From positions 1-40,389 of the forward strand of contig JAUXUM010000019.1 of assembly GCA_030680995.1 (NCBI GenBank): a stretch of 40,389 bases of DNA. Direction: 5' to 3'. Shown piece by piece: positions 25,709 through 33,204 of this stretch. The notes beneath the pieces are model-generated. The model made no database searches. It was not told where the DNA came from and saw only the letters and a list, made by a program, of their open reading frames with translations. Source of the DNA: Devosia sp. (GTDB taxonomy: Bacteria > Pseudomonadota > Alphaproteobacteria > Rhizobiales > Devosiaceae). Made by a program: the position numbers and the translations under genes. How positions within the stretch are numbered: the first letter of the stretch is position 1; every line of letters starts with the position of its first letter.

Positions 25709-26512
25709 ATGCCGCAGTTCCTGACCGACGACGACGTGACGCTGGTCTATGACGATCTGGGGCCGCGCGACGGCGCCCCGGTGGTGCTCTGCCACGGACT
25801 CGCGGCCGCGGGGGAGCAACTCGCGGCGGATGCGGCGTTCTTCGCCCGGCGCGGCTATCGCGTGCTGGTCCCCGACGTGCGCGGCCATGGCCGCTCGGGC
25901 AAGCCAAACCCGATGACCGCGGAGGGATTCGGCATCCCGCGCATGGCGAACGACCTCGTCGCGATGCTGGACCATGCGGAAGCGGGCCCCGTCCACTGGG
26001 TCGGTAACTCGCTGGGCGGCATCCTGGCGCTCGAGCTGCTGGCGAGGCATGAGGCGCGCTTGCAGACTCTCGCAACGTTCGGCACCGCCTATGCGCTCAG
26101 CCTGCCGCGCTGGGGCGCGCAGGTGATCCCGTGGACCTATGCCGTGTTCGGGCGGAAGCTCTACGCCTGGATGGCAGCGCGGGGGATGACTCGGCATGCC
26201 GCGGCCCGGCTGCTGATCGCCGGCATGGTCGAGCGGTTCGACCCGCAAGTCGGCCTGCTGGCCGCCCACAACCTCACCCGTTACGACCTGATCGCCAATG
26301 CGCTCGCCGCGCGGCTGCCGATCCTGATACTGCGCGGCGGCCGCGATCCCCAGGTCAATGTGGTGCTGGGGCCGACGCTGCGGGCGATGCGGGGGCGCCC
26401 CAACTTCACGCTGGTCGAGGTGCCGGAGGGCGGGCACTGCGCCAATCTCGATGCGACCGAGCAGGTGCGGATGGAACTGTTGCGGTTCTGGCAGCGAGCC
26501 GCGCGTAGCTAG
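25709..26512 (+). CDS. Alpha/beta hydrolase
   Basis: A 267-residue alpha/beta-hydrolase. The nucleophile elbow is VGNSLGG with Ser101, the HG oxyanion motif is at 29-30, and the likely acid and base are Asp213 (GGRDPQ) and His243 (GGHCANLD). The first strand reads VTLVYDDLGPRDGAPVVLCHG. There is no signal peptide. The start has no clear Shine-Dalgarno site. It is divergent from the ligase and next to the inverted repeat at 25635-25665, so it may act with the carrier system as a thioesterase or release enzyme; an unrelated esterase role is equally possible from sequence. Confidence 0.85.
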   Translation: MPQFLTDDDVTLVYDDLGPRDGAPVVLCHGLAAAGEQLAADAAFFARRGYRVLVPDVRGHGRSGKPNPMTAEGFGIPRMANDLVAMLDHAEAGPVHWVGNSLGGILALELLARHEARLQTLATFGTAYALSLPRWGAQVIPWTYAVFGRKLYAWMAARGMTRHAAARLLIAGMVERFDPQVGLLAAHNLTRYDLIANALAARLPILILRGGRDPQVNVVLGPTLRAMRGRPNFTLVEVPEGGHCANLDATEQVRMELLRFWQRAARS

Positions 26513-26574
26513 AGCGCTGCCCGGTCGCCGAACCTCCGTAACAGCGCCGGAGCGCCATCATGGCGCCCGGTTTG

Positions 26575-26994
26575 CGCCATCTGCCCGGGCGCGCCTGCCG
26601 GATCGGCCGGCGACGAGAACGGCTCGCCGATGCGACGTTGCGAACTTACGCCGCACGCCTCGAGAGCCGCCTCGACGACATCATGCGCCGCACGCCAACG
26701 CATGCGGCCGGTATCAAACCGCAGCGCGTGATCAAGAAAATCCGCCGGCATCTGTTCGTCTTCGTCACCAGCCGGGCCATCCCGCCGGCGACTAATGGTT
26801 CCGAACGGGCGCTGCGCCCCTGCGTCACATTCCGCAGGATCACCAACGGCTTCCGCATCGAGTGGGGCGCCCGTCTCTGTGCCGATATCCGCAGCGTCAT
26901 CGAAACCGCGCGCCGCCGCGCCATCGGTACACTGGAGGCCATCCGCCTCACCCTTGCAAGCGCCCCGCTGCCGGAGCCAGCGTCGCAGGGGTGA
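26575..26994 (+). pseudogene. IS66-family transposase C-terminal fragment
   Basis: Only the last 140 or so codons of an IS66-type transposase remain. Recognisable blocks are RRERLADATLRTYAARLES, TPTHAAGIKPQRVIKKIRRH, TNGSERALRPC with the final catalytic Glu, and EWGARLCADIRSVIETARRR, ending with a normal stop after PEPASQG. The N-terminal part and the accessory genes are absent. It separates the acyl-activation module from the next sugar importer. The bases 26995-27052 show no gene. Confidence 0.85.
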
Positions 26995-27052
26995 GCAATT
27001 GACGGCGGACGTTCCACCTATCAGCCCGGGAAACCTGTTCGGACAAACCGGC

Positions 27053-27068
27053 TTGCAAACGTTTGAAA
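27053..27068. promoter_or_regulatory. LacI-type operator upstream of sugar importer
   Basis: TTGCAAACGTTTGAAA contains the perfect ten-base palindrome CAAACGTTTG (27056-27065) with the central CG and flanking TGNAA/TT pattern typical of LacI/GalR operators. It lies 82 bases before the binding-protein ATG. No LacI gene adjoins this importer; the nearest is at 20692. A clear -10/-35 pair was not seen. Confidence 0.55.
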
Positions 27069-27149
27069 GCCACCGTATCGTTATTGGATGGTCAGCGAAA
27101 TGGCTATGCTAGGTCTCTGAGCAACAATAATAAATGGGAGGGAATTACT

Positions 27150-28133
27150 ATGCGCATGGGGTCGTCCTTTATTGCAGCCATGGCTGCAACTGCACTAATT
27201 TCGGGTGCCCAGGTGGCAAAGGCCGCCGACATAAAGATCGGATTTCTGCCTGGCGTCGTCGATCCGTTCTATCAAGTGATGCAGCTCGGAGTTGAAGCCG
27301 CTGCCAAGGACCTCGGAATTGACGTCGTGACGCAGATTCCGCCGACCTGGGGGGTGGAAGCGGAGACACCGATTCTCGATGCGATGGTCGCGCGTGGTGA
27401 CCTCGACTACATCATCACCGCGCCTGTCGATAAGACCCAGATGGTCGCTCCGCTCCAAGCGGCGCTTGATGCCGGCATCAAGATCATCACGGTCGACACG
27501 TTTCTTGGCGATGGTGACTACGTAAACGGCCCGGTTTCGTTCCCGATCAGCTATATCGGTTCCGACAATGTCGAGGGTGGGCGCATCTCGGCGCGTGGTC
27601 TCGCCAAGGCGATCGGAGGTAAGGGAACCGTCTATATCAACTCGACCAACCCGAACGTCAGTTCCGTCGAGGGTCGCGAGCAGGGCTTCATGGAAGTGAT
27701 GGCCAAGGAATTCCCCGACATCAAGGTCCTGGGACCCGACTACAACCTCGACGACCTGAACAAGGCGCAGCAGCAGACCGCTGCCGTGATCGAGCAGAAT
27801 CCCGACTTGGTCGGCGTGTTCGGTACCAACGTGTTCAGCGCACAGGGCGCCGGCACTGCGGTCGTGAATGCCGGGCTGGGCGGACACGTCCAGGTGGTGG
27901 CCTATGACGCGACCAAGGACGCCGTCGAGTTGATGGGCAAGGGCGTCGTCTCGCTCATCCTGGCGCAGAAGCCCTACGATATGGGCTACATGGCGGTACA
28001 GTTCGCCGCGGCTGACGCCGCCGGCGTCACCAGCTTGCCGCGGCGCGTCGAGACCGGCTTTGCCATCATCGACAAGGACAATATCAGCGATCCGGCGGTC
28101 GCTCGCTTCATCTACCAGGTTCCGGGCAAGTAA
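27150..28133 (+). CDS. Sugar ABC transporter substrate-binding protein (CUT2 type)
   Basis: A 327-residue ribose-type periplasmic binding protein. The signal peptide MRMGSSFIAAMAATALISGAQ ends VAKA-AD. The mature part begins IKIGFLPGVVDPFYQVMQLG, the first lobe ligand loop. DYIITAPVDKTQM, YIGSDNVEGGRISARGLAK and VVAYDATKDAVELM follow and are standard hinge and second-lobe segments. The ATG at 27150 has a GGGAGGG site; an in-frame ATG at 27063 lacks one and would cross the operator. It heads a three-gene importer running to 30134. Ligand is unknown. Confidence 0.93.
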   Translation: MRMGSSFIAAMAATALISGAQVAKAADIKIGFLPGVVDPFYQVMQLGVEAAAKDLGIDVVTQIPPTWGVEAETPILDAMVARGDLDYIITAPVDKTQMVAPLQAALDAGIKIITVDTFLGDGDYVNGPVSFPISYIGSDNVEGGRISARGLAKAIGGKGTVYINSTNPNVSSVEGREQGFMEVMAKEFPDIKVLGPDYNLDDLNKAQQQTAAVIEQNPDLVGVFGTNVFSAQGAGTAVVNAGLGGHVQVVAYDATKDAVELMGKGVVSLILAQKPYDMGYMAVQFAAADAAGVTSLPRRVETGFAIIDKDNISDPAVARFIYQVPGK

Positions 28134-28159
28134 GGCTGCCTGAGGAAAAGTGAGTATGG

Positions 28160-28187
28160 CCGGGAGCATGCGCCAGAGTGCTCCCGG
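28160..28187 (+). other. Intercistronic hairpin after binding-protein gene
   Basis: CCGGGAGCA (28160-28168) and TGCTCCCGG (28179-28187) form a perfect nine-base-pair stem with a ten-base loop, followed by TTTCCTGTT. An outer AGGAAA (28143-28148) / TTTCCT (28188-28193) pairing is possible. It lies between the binding-protein stop and the permease GTG. The short T-rich tail suggests partial termination or protection of the upstream message. Confidence 0.65.
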
Positions 28188-28221
28188 TTTCCTGTTGACC
28201 GTTTGACCGGGGCGAAACCCA

Positions 28222-29364
28222 GTGACTTCATCTGACGCCAAAGCCGCGGCGCGCGCCTCTGTGTCGCGCCTGCCGGCAAGCAAGCAATTCATCATCGTAG
28301 CCAGCCGATTGTGGGCCTGGGCGTTCCTGGGACTGATGATCGTCTTCTTCGTGGTTGCGGTTCCGGCCGTCGGCGGCGCTACCTTCTTCACGGTTCGCAA
28401 CTCACAGAACATCCTGGTGGCGATCACACCCGTGCTGCTGCTCGGGCTTGGCCAGACTCTCGTCATCATCAGTGCCGGGATCGACCTTTCGGTCGGCTGG
28501 GTGATGAGCCTGGCCTCAGTACTGTCGGCCCTCGCCATCCGCTCGGCTTTCAATGCCGGCATCCCCCTCTTTCCCTCCGTCGTCATTGGCTTCCTTGCGG
28601 CCGTGGCCGGCGCCGGACTGGTCGGGCTAATCAACGGCACGATCATCGCCAAGCTCAAGGTACCCGCCTTCATCGTGACGCTGGGCAGCTCCTTCATCGT
28701 GCGCGGCGTGGCGCTGCTGATGTCGGAGAACACCACGGTCATCGGCCTGCCGGACGGCATCCGCGACTATGGAAACGAGTCGCTCTTTTATCTGGTCCGC
28801 GGCGAGGGCGGCGGCTTCTACTTCTTCGAGCGGCCTGAACTTTCCGGCGAGATGCTGCGCCAGCTCGACCGCATCCTGCCCTATCCGGTGCTCGTCACCG
28901 CGGTGGTGGTTGCCATCGCCATCTTCATCCTGCGCAAGACCCAGTTCGGCCGCCACACCTATGCCATCGGCGGTAATCTGCAGGCGGCGCTGCGCACCGG
29001 CATTCCGGTCGATAGCCATATCATCAAGCTCTACATGCTGTCCTCGATCACTGCCGGCATTGCCGGTTTCCTGTCGACGCTGCGCTTCACCGCCGGCTCG
29101 GCGGTCATCGGCGACGCGCTGCTGCTCTCATCGATCGCCGCAGTCATCATCGGCGGCGTCAGCCTGTTCGGCGGCGCCGGAACAATCATGGGCACGGTCA
29201 TCGGCTCGCTGATCATCGCGGTGCTCACCACCGGCCTGGTGATGCTCAACGTGCAGGCCTTCTGGCAATTCATCGTCGTGGGCGTGGTGGTCATTGTCGC
29301 GGTGCTGATCGACCAGTCGCGCGACCTGATCGTCGGACGCCACGGACCGGGGCAAGGCTCATGA
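28222..29364 (+). CDS. Sugar ABC transporter permease (CUT2/ribose type)
   Basis: A 380-residue RbsC-like permease, longer than usual because of an about 60-residue insertion in the middle (YGNESLFYLVRGEGGGFYFF and following) between membrane segments. The SAGIDLSVGWVMSLASVL segment and the IIGGVSLFGGAGTIMGTVIG segment are the conserved family blocks. The start is a GTG at 28222; a downstream start is not obvious. Its end overlaps the ATPase start by four bases. Confidence 0.9.
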   Translation: MTSSDAKAAARASVSRLPASKQFIIVASRLWAWAFLGLMIVFFVVAVPAVGGATFFTVRNSQNILVAITPVLLLGLGQTLVIISAGIDLSVGWVMSLASVLSALAIRSAFNAGIPLFPSVVIGFLAAVAGAGLVGLINGTIIAKLKVPAFIVTLGSSFIVRGVALLMSENTTVIGLPDGIRDYGNESLFYLVRGEGGGFYFFERPELSGEMLRQLDRILPYPVLVTAVVVAIAIFILRKTQFGRHTYAIGGNLQAALRTGIPVDSHIIKLYMLSSITAGIAGFLSTLRFTAGSAVIGDALLLSSIAAVIIGGVSLFGGAGTIMGTVIGSLIIAVLTTGLVMLNVQAFWQFIVVGVVVIVAVLIDQSRDLIVGRHGPGQGS

Positions 29365-30134
29365 CCGACCCAGTGCTGTCGATTAGAGGCTTGACCAAGC
29401 GTTTCGGCGGCCTCACCGCGGTCAACAATGTGAGCTGGGACGTATATCCCGGCGAGGTGGTGGCCCTGCTGGGCGACAATGGCGCCGGCAAGTCGACGCT
29501 GATCAAGTGCGTCTCCGGCGTCTATACGGCCGATGAGGGGGAGATCTATTTCCAGGGCCGGCGGAGCCATTTCGCCCGCCCCATCGACGCGCGGCGCGTT
29601 GGCATCGAAACCATCTACCAGGATCTGGCGCTGGCCAACAATCTCGACGTGCCGGCCAATATCTTCCTCGGACGCGAGGCCAAGAAATCGTATTTCGGCG
29701 GGCTGATCAAAACCCTCGACGAAAAATTCATGCTGCGCGAGGCGCATGCGGGGCTCGATGCGCTGGATATCCGGTTCCCCTCCCTGTCGCAGCCGATCGA
29801 CAGCCTCTCCGGTGGCCAGCGCCAGGCCGTCGCCATCGCCCGCGCGGTCTATTGGGACGCCCGCCTGATGATCATGGACGAGCCGACCAATAATTTGGGC
29901 GTGCCGGAGCAGCGCAAGGTGCAGGAGCTCATCCGCAAGCTGCGCGACCAGGGCGTGCCGGTGATCCTCATCACCCACACGCTGCCCGACGTCTTCGCGG
30001 TGTCCGACCGGATCCTGGTCATGCATCGCGGCCGCAAGGTCACCGAGAAGAAGACCGCCGACACAAATTCCGAGGAACTGGTGCGCTACATGGTCGGCGC
30101 ACTGGACGACACCGTGAACCCGGTCGACGTTTGA
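29361..30134 (+). CDS. Sugar ABC transporter ATP-binding protein (CUT2 type, single domain)
   Basis: A 257-residue single-domain ATPase. Walker A is GDNGAGKST, the signature is LSGGQ, Walker B is LMIMDEPTNNLG, and the switch His lies in LITHTLPDVF. It resembles the ATPase at 9772-10554 in size and motifs, so the two importers belong to the same subfamily. It is coupled to the permease by an ATGA overlap and is the last gene of this operon; a small hairpin follows its stop. Confidence 0.93.
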   Translation: MTDPVLSIRGLTKRFGGLTAVNNVSWDVYPGEVVALLGDNGAGKSTLIKCVSGVYTADEGEIYFQGRRSHFARPIDARRVGIETIYQDLALANNLDVPANIFLGREAKKSYFGGLIKTLDEKFMLREAHAGLDALDIRFPSLSQPIDSLSGGQRQAVAIARAVYWDARLMIMDEPTNNLGVPEQRKVQELIRKLRDQGVPVILITHTLPDVFAVSDRILVMHRGRKVTEKKTADTNSEELVRYMVGALDDTVNPVDV

Positions 30135-30135
30135 G

Positions 30136-30153
30136 CGCCAAGCGTTCTTGGCG
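30136..30153 (+). terminator. Possible terminator after importer operon
   Basis: CGCCAAG and CTTGGCG pair as a seven-base-pair stem with a CGTT loop starting two bases after the ATPase stop. The following TTCTCC is only weakly T-rich, so efficient intrinsic termination is doubtful. The remaining bases up to 30406 hold one further loose repeat (CTCGCCGA near 30228, TCGGCGAG near 30257) and no gene. Confidence 0.4.
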
Positions 30154-30406
30154 TTCTCCGTGCCAGGCGCAATCAAATGCTCTGGTTGGGGCAGGGTGGG
30201 TACCGATGGCCGATCCTCACGGGGCACTCGCCGAATTTGGGCGCTCTGGGACCAATCGGCGAGACCAGGACGATCGAGGCCGGGGCCGTGAAGCAGACGT
30301 TGCGAGACCGGTCATCAATCGACCCCACTCCGGAATCGGCTGGATGACGCCAGAGCCAGATCCGCCCCGATTGAACCGGTGCGGGGCCCTAAGTTGTTGT
30401 TGGGTC

Positions 30407-30449
30407 GCGTGATCGAACCGCAGAAGTCTTCAACTTCTGCTGATCACGC
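30407..30449. repeat. Nested intergenic palindromic element
   Basis: Two nested perfect inverted repeats share one centre. The outer pair is GCGTGATC (30407-30414) / GATCACGC (30442-30449). The inner pair is GCAGAAGT (30420-30427) / ACTTCTGC (30433-30440) around a five-base loop. Elements with AGAGCGTGATC arms are common between genes in Hyphomicrobiales; this copy resembles them. No second copy was found in the window. Confidence 0.5.
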
Positions 30450-30559
30450 TCTAAGCGAATGCGCCGAAACCTTCGATCCGCGACGGGATCTGACGCTGCG
30501 CTCATTGGAAAGCTGTGCGCCAGCCGCGAGCTGTGCGGAAATTTGGGTGACGAGGTTGA

Positions 30560-31025
30560 TCGAGCGGCGCTTTGCGGCTTCATTTCGATGACCTCGATTC
30601 CATCCTGGAACGTGGCGCCTGCGTTGAGCTTCGGCAACTGGTTTTGTCCCTTCAATCGTCGCCACGTCCTGGCGGCGGCCATGACCAGTTTGTAGACCAT
30701 CAGCCTGGCGGTCGACGACGACAGGGAGCCCTTCGTGCGCACGGTCCGGTGGCGAACGGTGGCAAAGACGCTCTCGATCGGATTTGACGTTCGCAGATGA
30801 TCCCAGTGCTCGGCGGGAAAGTCGCAGAACGCCAGCAAGGCGGGCTGATCCTTGGTCAGGCAGTCGACAGCCTTGTCGTATTTCGCGCCGTATTTCTCCA
30901 CGAAGACGGCAATCACCGCTTCGGCCGAGGCCCGGTCCACCTCGCCATTCGCGCCCCGGTCCCGGATCTTCACCCGGCTGACGGGCACCGGCCCGATCCC
31001 CGTCTGGAAGATCCGATCGGGGCCG
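30560..31025 (-). pseudogene. IS256-family transposase with internal deletion
   Basis: Minus-strand reading starts DRIFQTGIGPVPVSRVKIRD, the early conserved block of IS256 transposases, and passes in frame after GANGE straight into ASAEAVIAVFVEKYGAKYDK, which belongs near the C-terminus. FPAEHWDHLRTSNPIESVFA and RTWRRLKGQNQLPKLNAG follow. The catalytic DDE core between the two blocks is gone, apparently by one clean in-frame deletion. The upstream end abuts the stop codon of the sigma-54 regulator (31034). The bases 30450-30559 are probably the element's 3' end. Confidence 0.85.
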
Positions 31026-31033
31026 CGACATCG

Positions 31034-32908
31034 CTAATTGAGCCGCCGGCTGCGCATATACTTGTAGACCGTATTGCGAGATATGCTCAATGCCTTGGCG
31101 GTCTCGCTGATATTGTTCCCGTTGGACCGCAGGAGTTCGTTGATCTGGCGCGTGATGAGGCCGCGCAGGCCGATTTGCGGGCGTCCCGCGGCATCGGGGT
31201 CCGTTCCTCCGAGAACCTGCTGGACATGGTAGCCCTCAATGCCGCCATCGGTGACCAAGAGCGACAGCTGGAACAGTACCGACCGCAATTCGCGCAGATT
31301 CCCAGCCCAGTGGTGTTGCGACAGGAGCGCAAGGGCCTCTTCCGTGATCCTGATCTCGGCGGTGATCGCGGCGAGCAGATGTTGCGCAAGGGCATGAAAA
31401 TCCCGCCGCTTCCGCAGCGGCGGCAAGGTGAGCTGAACGACGCTGAGCCGGTAGAAGAGGTCGGCGCGGAACCGCTTGTCCGCGATCGCTTGTTCAAGGT
31501 CGATATTGGTGGCGGCGACAACCTGCACGTCGAGCTTTTGGGCCTGCGTTGCGCCTATGGCCCGCACTTCGGAAAGGTCGAGGAAGCGCAGCAGAGCCAC
31601 TTGGCTCGACATGGGTAGATCGCCGATTTCGTCCAGAAACAGGGTGCCGCCGTCGGCTGCGTTCGCAAGGCCTGCGGCGCCCTCCTTGCGGGCGCCGGTG
31701 AATGCGCCTTGCACATAACCGAACAGTTCGGCTTCGAACAAATGCTCAGGCATGGCGCCGCAATTGAATGGAACAAAGGCGCCGCGGCGACCACTGGCAA
31801 CGTGGATGTGACGCGCCATGATTTCCTTGCCGGTGCCGCTCTCCCCGAGAATCAGGAAGGGCGGCTTCAGCCGCACCGCCCGCTCCACCTTGATGAGTTC
31901 GGTCTGCAACGCGGGATCATCCGCCACGAAGCCCGCCATCCCGATGCGCGGCCGCGCAGTCAATCCCGGCTTCAGCGCAAGCGGCAGGTGGCGCGCGTCG
32001 ATCTTGTGCGGATTCGCCCACTGCACTGCATACTGGCTCCCCAGAAGGTCGCGCAGCGTCGGGTGCGGATGATCCGCCAGCTGGGTGAACGCTGCGCCGA
32101 AGCTTGTGTCGAATATGGCCTCGAACGCGGCGCCTGGGCGAACCGGCAAGCCCGAAAGGATTTCGCGACCGCGCTGATTGACCGCGGTAAGGCGCCCCGA
32201 CGCGTCGAAGGAAATCAAGCCGCCACTCACAGAGTTCAGCAACTCCCCGCGGGAATGGAACAAGAGCATGCAGTGCCGCTCCTGCTGCTTGAGGAACAGG
32301 CTGTTCTCGATATGGGTTGCCGCCATCTGCATCAGAACCAGCGTGTGGGCGTGGCGTGCCCTGCAGTCGGAAGATGCATCCAGAACCCCCGCCAGTTCGC
32401 CGTTGGAGTGAAAGATCGGCGCGGCAAAGCAACTGACGTCGGCATGGCTAAGGAAGAAATGCTCTTCGCCATGCACGATCAGCGGTTGGCCGATGGCGGC
32501 CGACGTGCCCATTGCATTGGTCCCGCGCAGGGATTCAATCCAAACGGAGCCCGGCACAATCGACTTGCCCGGCTTGCTGTCGCGGAACTGCCCGTCGGAA
32601 ACGGTTTCGAGCACAGTCCCTTGCGTATTGCCAAAGGCGATCATGAAATTGCTGCCCGCGATCTGCTGATAGAGCGCCTGCATTTGCGCCACTGCGAAGC
32701 GGTGCACCAACTCATCCCGCTGGCGTTGTTCGCGCAACTCCTTCGCGGTCACCTGAACCACGGGCGGCAGTCCGCCGGGATCCAGACCGAACTCGATGCA
32801 TCGGTTCCAGCTCTCGGAGATCTGCGGCGCGATAAGATTGCGGTCGAGCTGACCGCCGTGCATCAGCGTGATGCGGGCGCGCTTTATGCGCTCCGAACGA
32901 GACAGCAT
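31034..32908 (-). CDS. Sigma-54-dependent activator, AcoR-like
   Basis: A 624-residue bacterial enhancer-binding protein. An N-terminal GAF-type sensor spans about 65-210, a PAS-like segment 215-310, and the AAA+ domain about 325-560. The AAA+ domain has Walker A GESGTGKE (355-362), the sigma-54-contacting GAFTGA at 401-406, and Walker B GTLFLDE (421-427). A Fis-type helix-turn-helix ends the protein (NNISETAKALSISRNTVYKY). The order matches AcoR regulators of acetoin and alcohol catabolism. The start has a GGAGG site. It is divergent from an alcohol dehydrogenase that has a sigma-54 promoter, its probable target. The IS256 remnant begins right after its stop, so the last residues may be altered. 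Confidence 0.93.
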   Translation of the reverse strand: MLSRSERIKRARITLMHGGQLDRNLIAPQISESWNRCIEFGLDPGGLPPVVQVTAKELREQRQRDELVHRFAVAQMQALYQQIAGSNFMIAFGNTQGTVLETVSDGQFRDSKPGKSIVPGSVWIESLRGTNAMGTSAAIGQPLIVHGEEHFFLSHADVSCFAAPIFHSNGELAGVLDASSDCRARHAHTLVLMQMAATHIENSLFLKQQERHCMLLFHSRGELLNSVSGGLISFDASGRLTAVNQRGREILSGLPVRPGAAFEAIFDTSFGAAFTQLADHPHPTLRDLLGSQYAVQWANPHKIDARHLPLALKPGLTARPRIGMAGFVADDPALQTELIKVERAVRLKPPFLILGESGTGKEIMARHIHVASGRRGAFVPFNCGAMPEHLFEAELFGYVQGAFTGARKEGAAGLANAADGGTLFLDEIGDLPMSSQVALLRFLDLSEVRAIGATQAQKLDVQVVAATNIDLEQAIADKRFRADLFYRLSVVQLTLPPLRKRRDFHALAQHLLAAITAEIRITEEALALLSQHHWAGNLRELRSVLFQLSLLVTDGGIEGYHVQQVLGGTDPDAAGRPQIGLRGLITRQINELLRSNGNNISETAKALSISRNTVYKYMRSRRLN

Positions 32909-33010
32909 GTTTTCCTCCAGTGTCGCTCCGGCCGTCTTGGCGCGACCGTGAGCAAAGGCACGCTACACGAGCTACAGTCTCCTGTAAAACAACGAGGACT
33001 GGGTCTTTAC

Positions 33011-33033
33011 GACTGTTCAGTATTTGAACAGTC
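33011..33033. promoter_or_regulatory. Candidate enhancer site for the sigma-54 activator
   Basis: GACTGTTCA (33011-33019) and TGAACAGTC (33025-33033) are perfect nine-base arms with a five-base spacer, centred about 118 bases upstream of the -24 element. A further TGAACA half-site lies at 33055-33060. The position and symmetry suit an upstream activating sequence for the Fis domain of the adjacent regulator. Confidence 0.7.
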
Positions 33034-33138
33034 TTTCCCACGCAGATCGATCTCTGAACATTTGGCGCGCCGCACTATCGACGCGCCCAGAAGACCAACT
33101 CGTTGTTTCGTTTCAACTATTCCTCAATGAGCGCGACT

Positions 33139-33153
33139 TGGCACGCCGCTTGC
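33139..33153 (+). promoter_or_regulatory. Sigma-54 (-24/-12) promoter
   Basis: TGGCACG at 33139-33145, four bases, then TTGC at 33150-33153 match the sigma-54 consensus TGGCACG-N4-TTGC. The GG and GC pairs are correctly spaced. Transcription would start near 33165, giving a leader of about 40 bases before the dehydrogenase ATG at 33205. Confidence 0.85.
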
Positions 33154-33204
33154 GATGCATCATATGCCAATGCAACCCATATTAAAGAAAAAGGGAGGTC
33201 CGCG

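Noticed and set aside
27195-28760. A 521-codon minus-strand open frame opposite the binding protein and permease
   Set aside because: Both opposite-strand genes are clear family members; this frame shows no motif.
30228-30264. Inverted repeat CTCGCCGA/TCGGCGAG with a 21-base spacer
   Set aside because: Short arms and a long spacer in high-GC DNA; likely chance.
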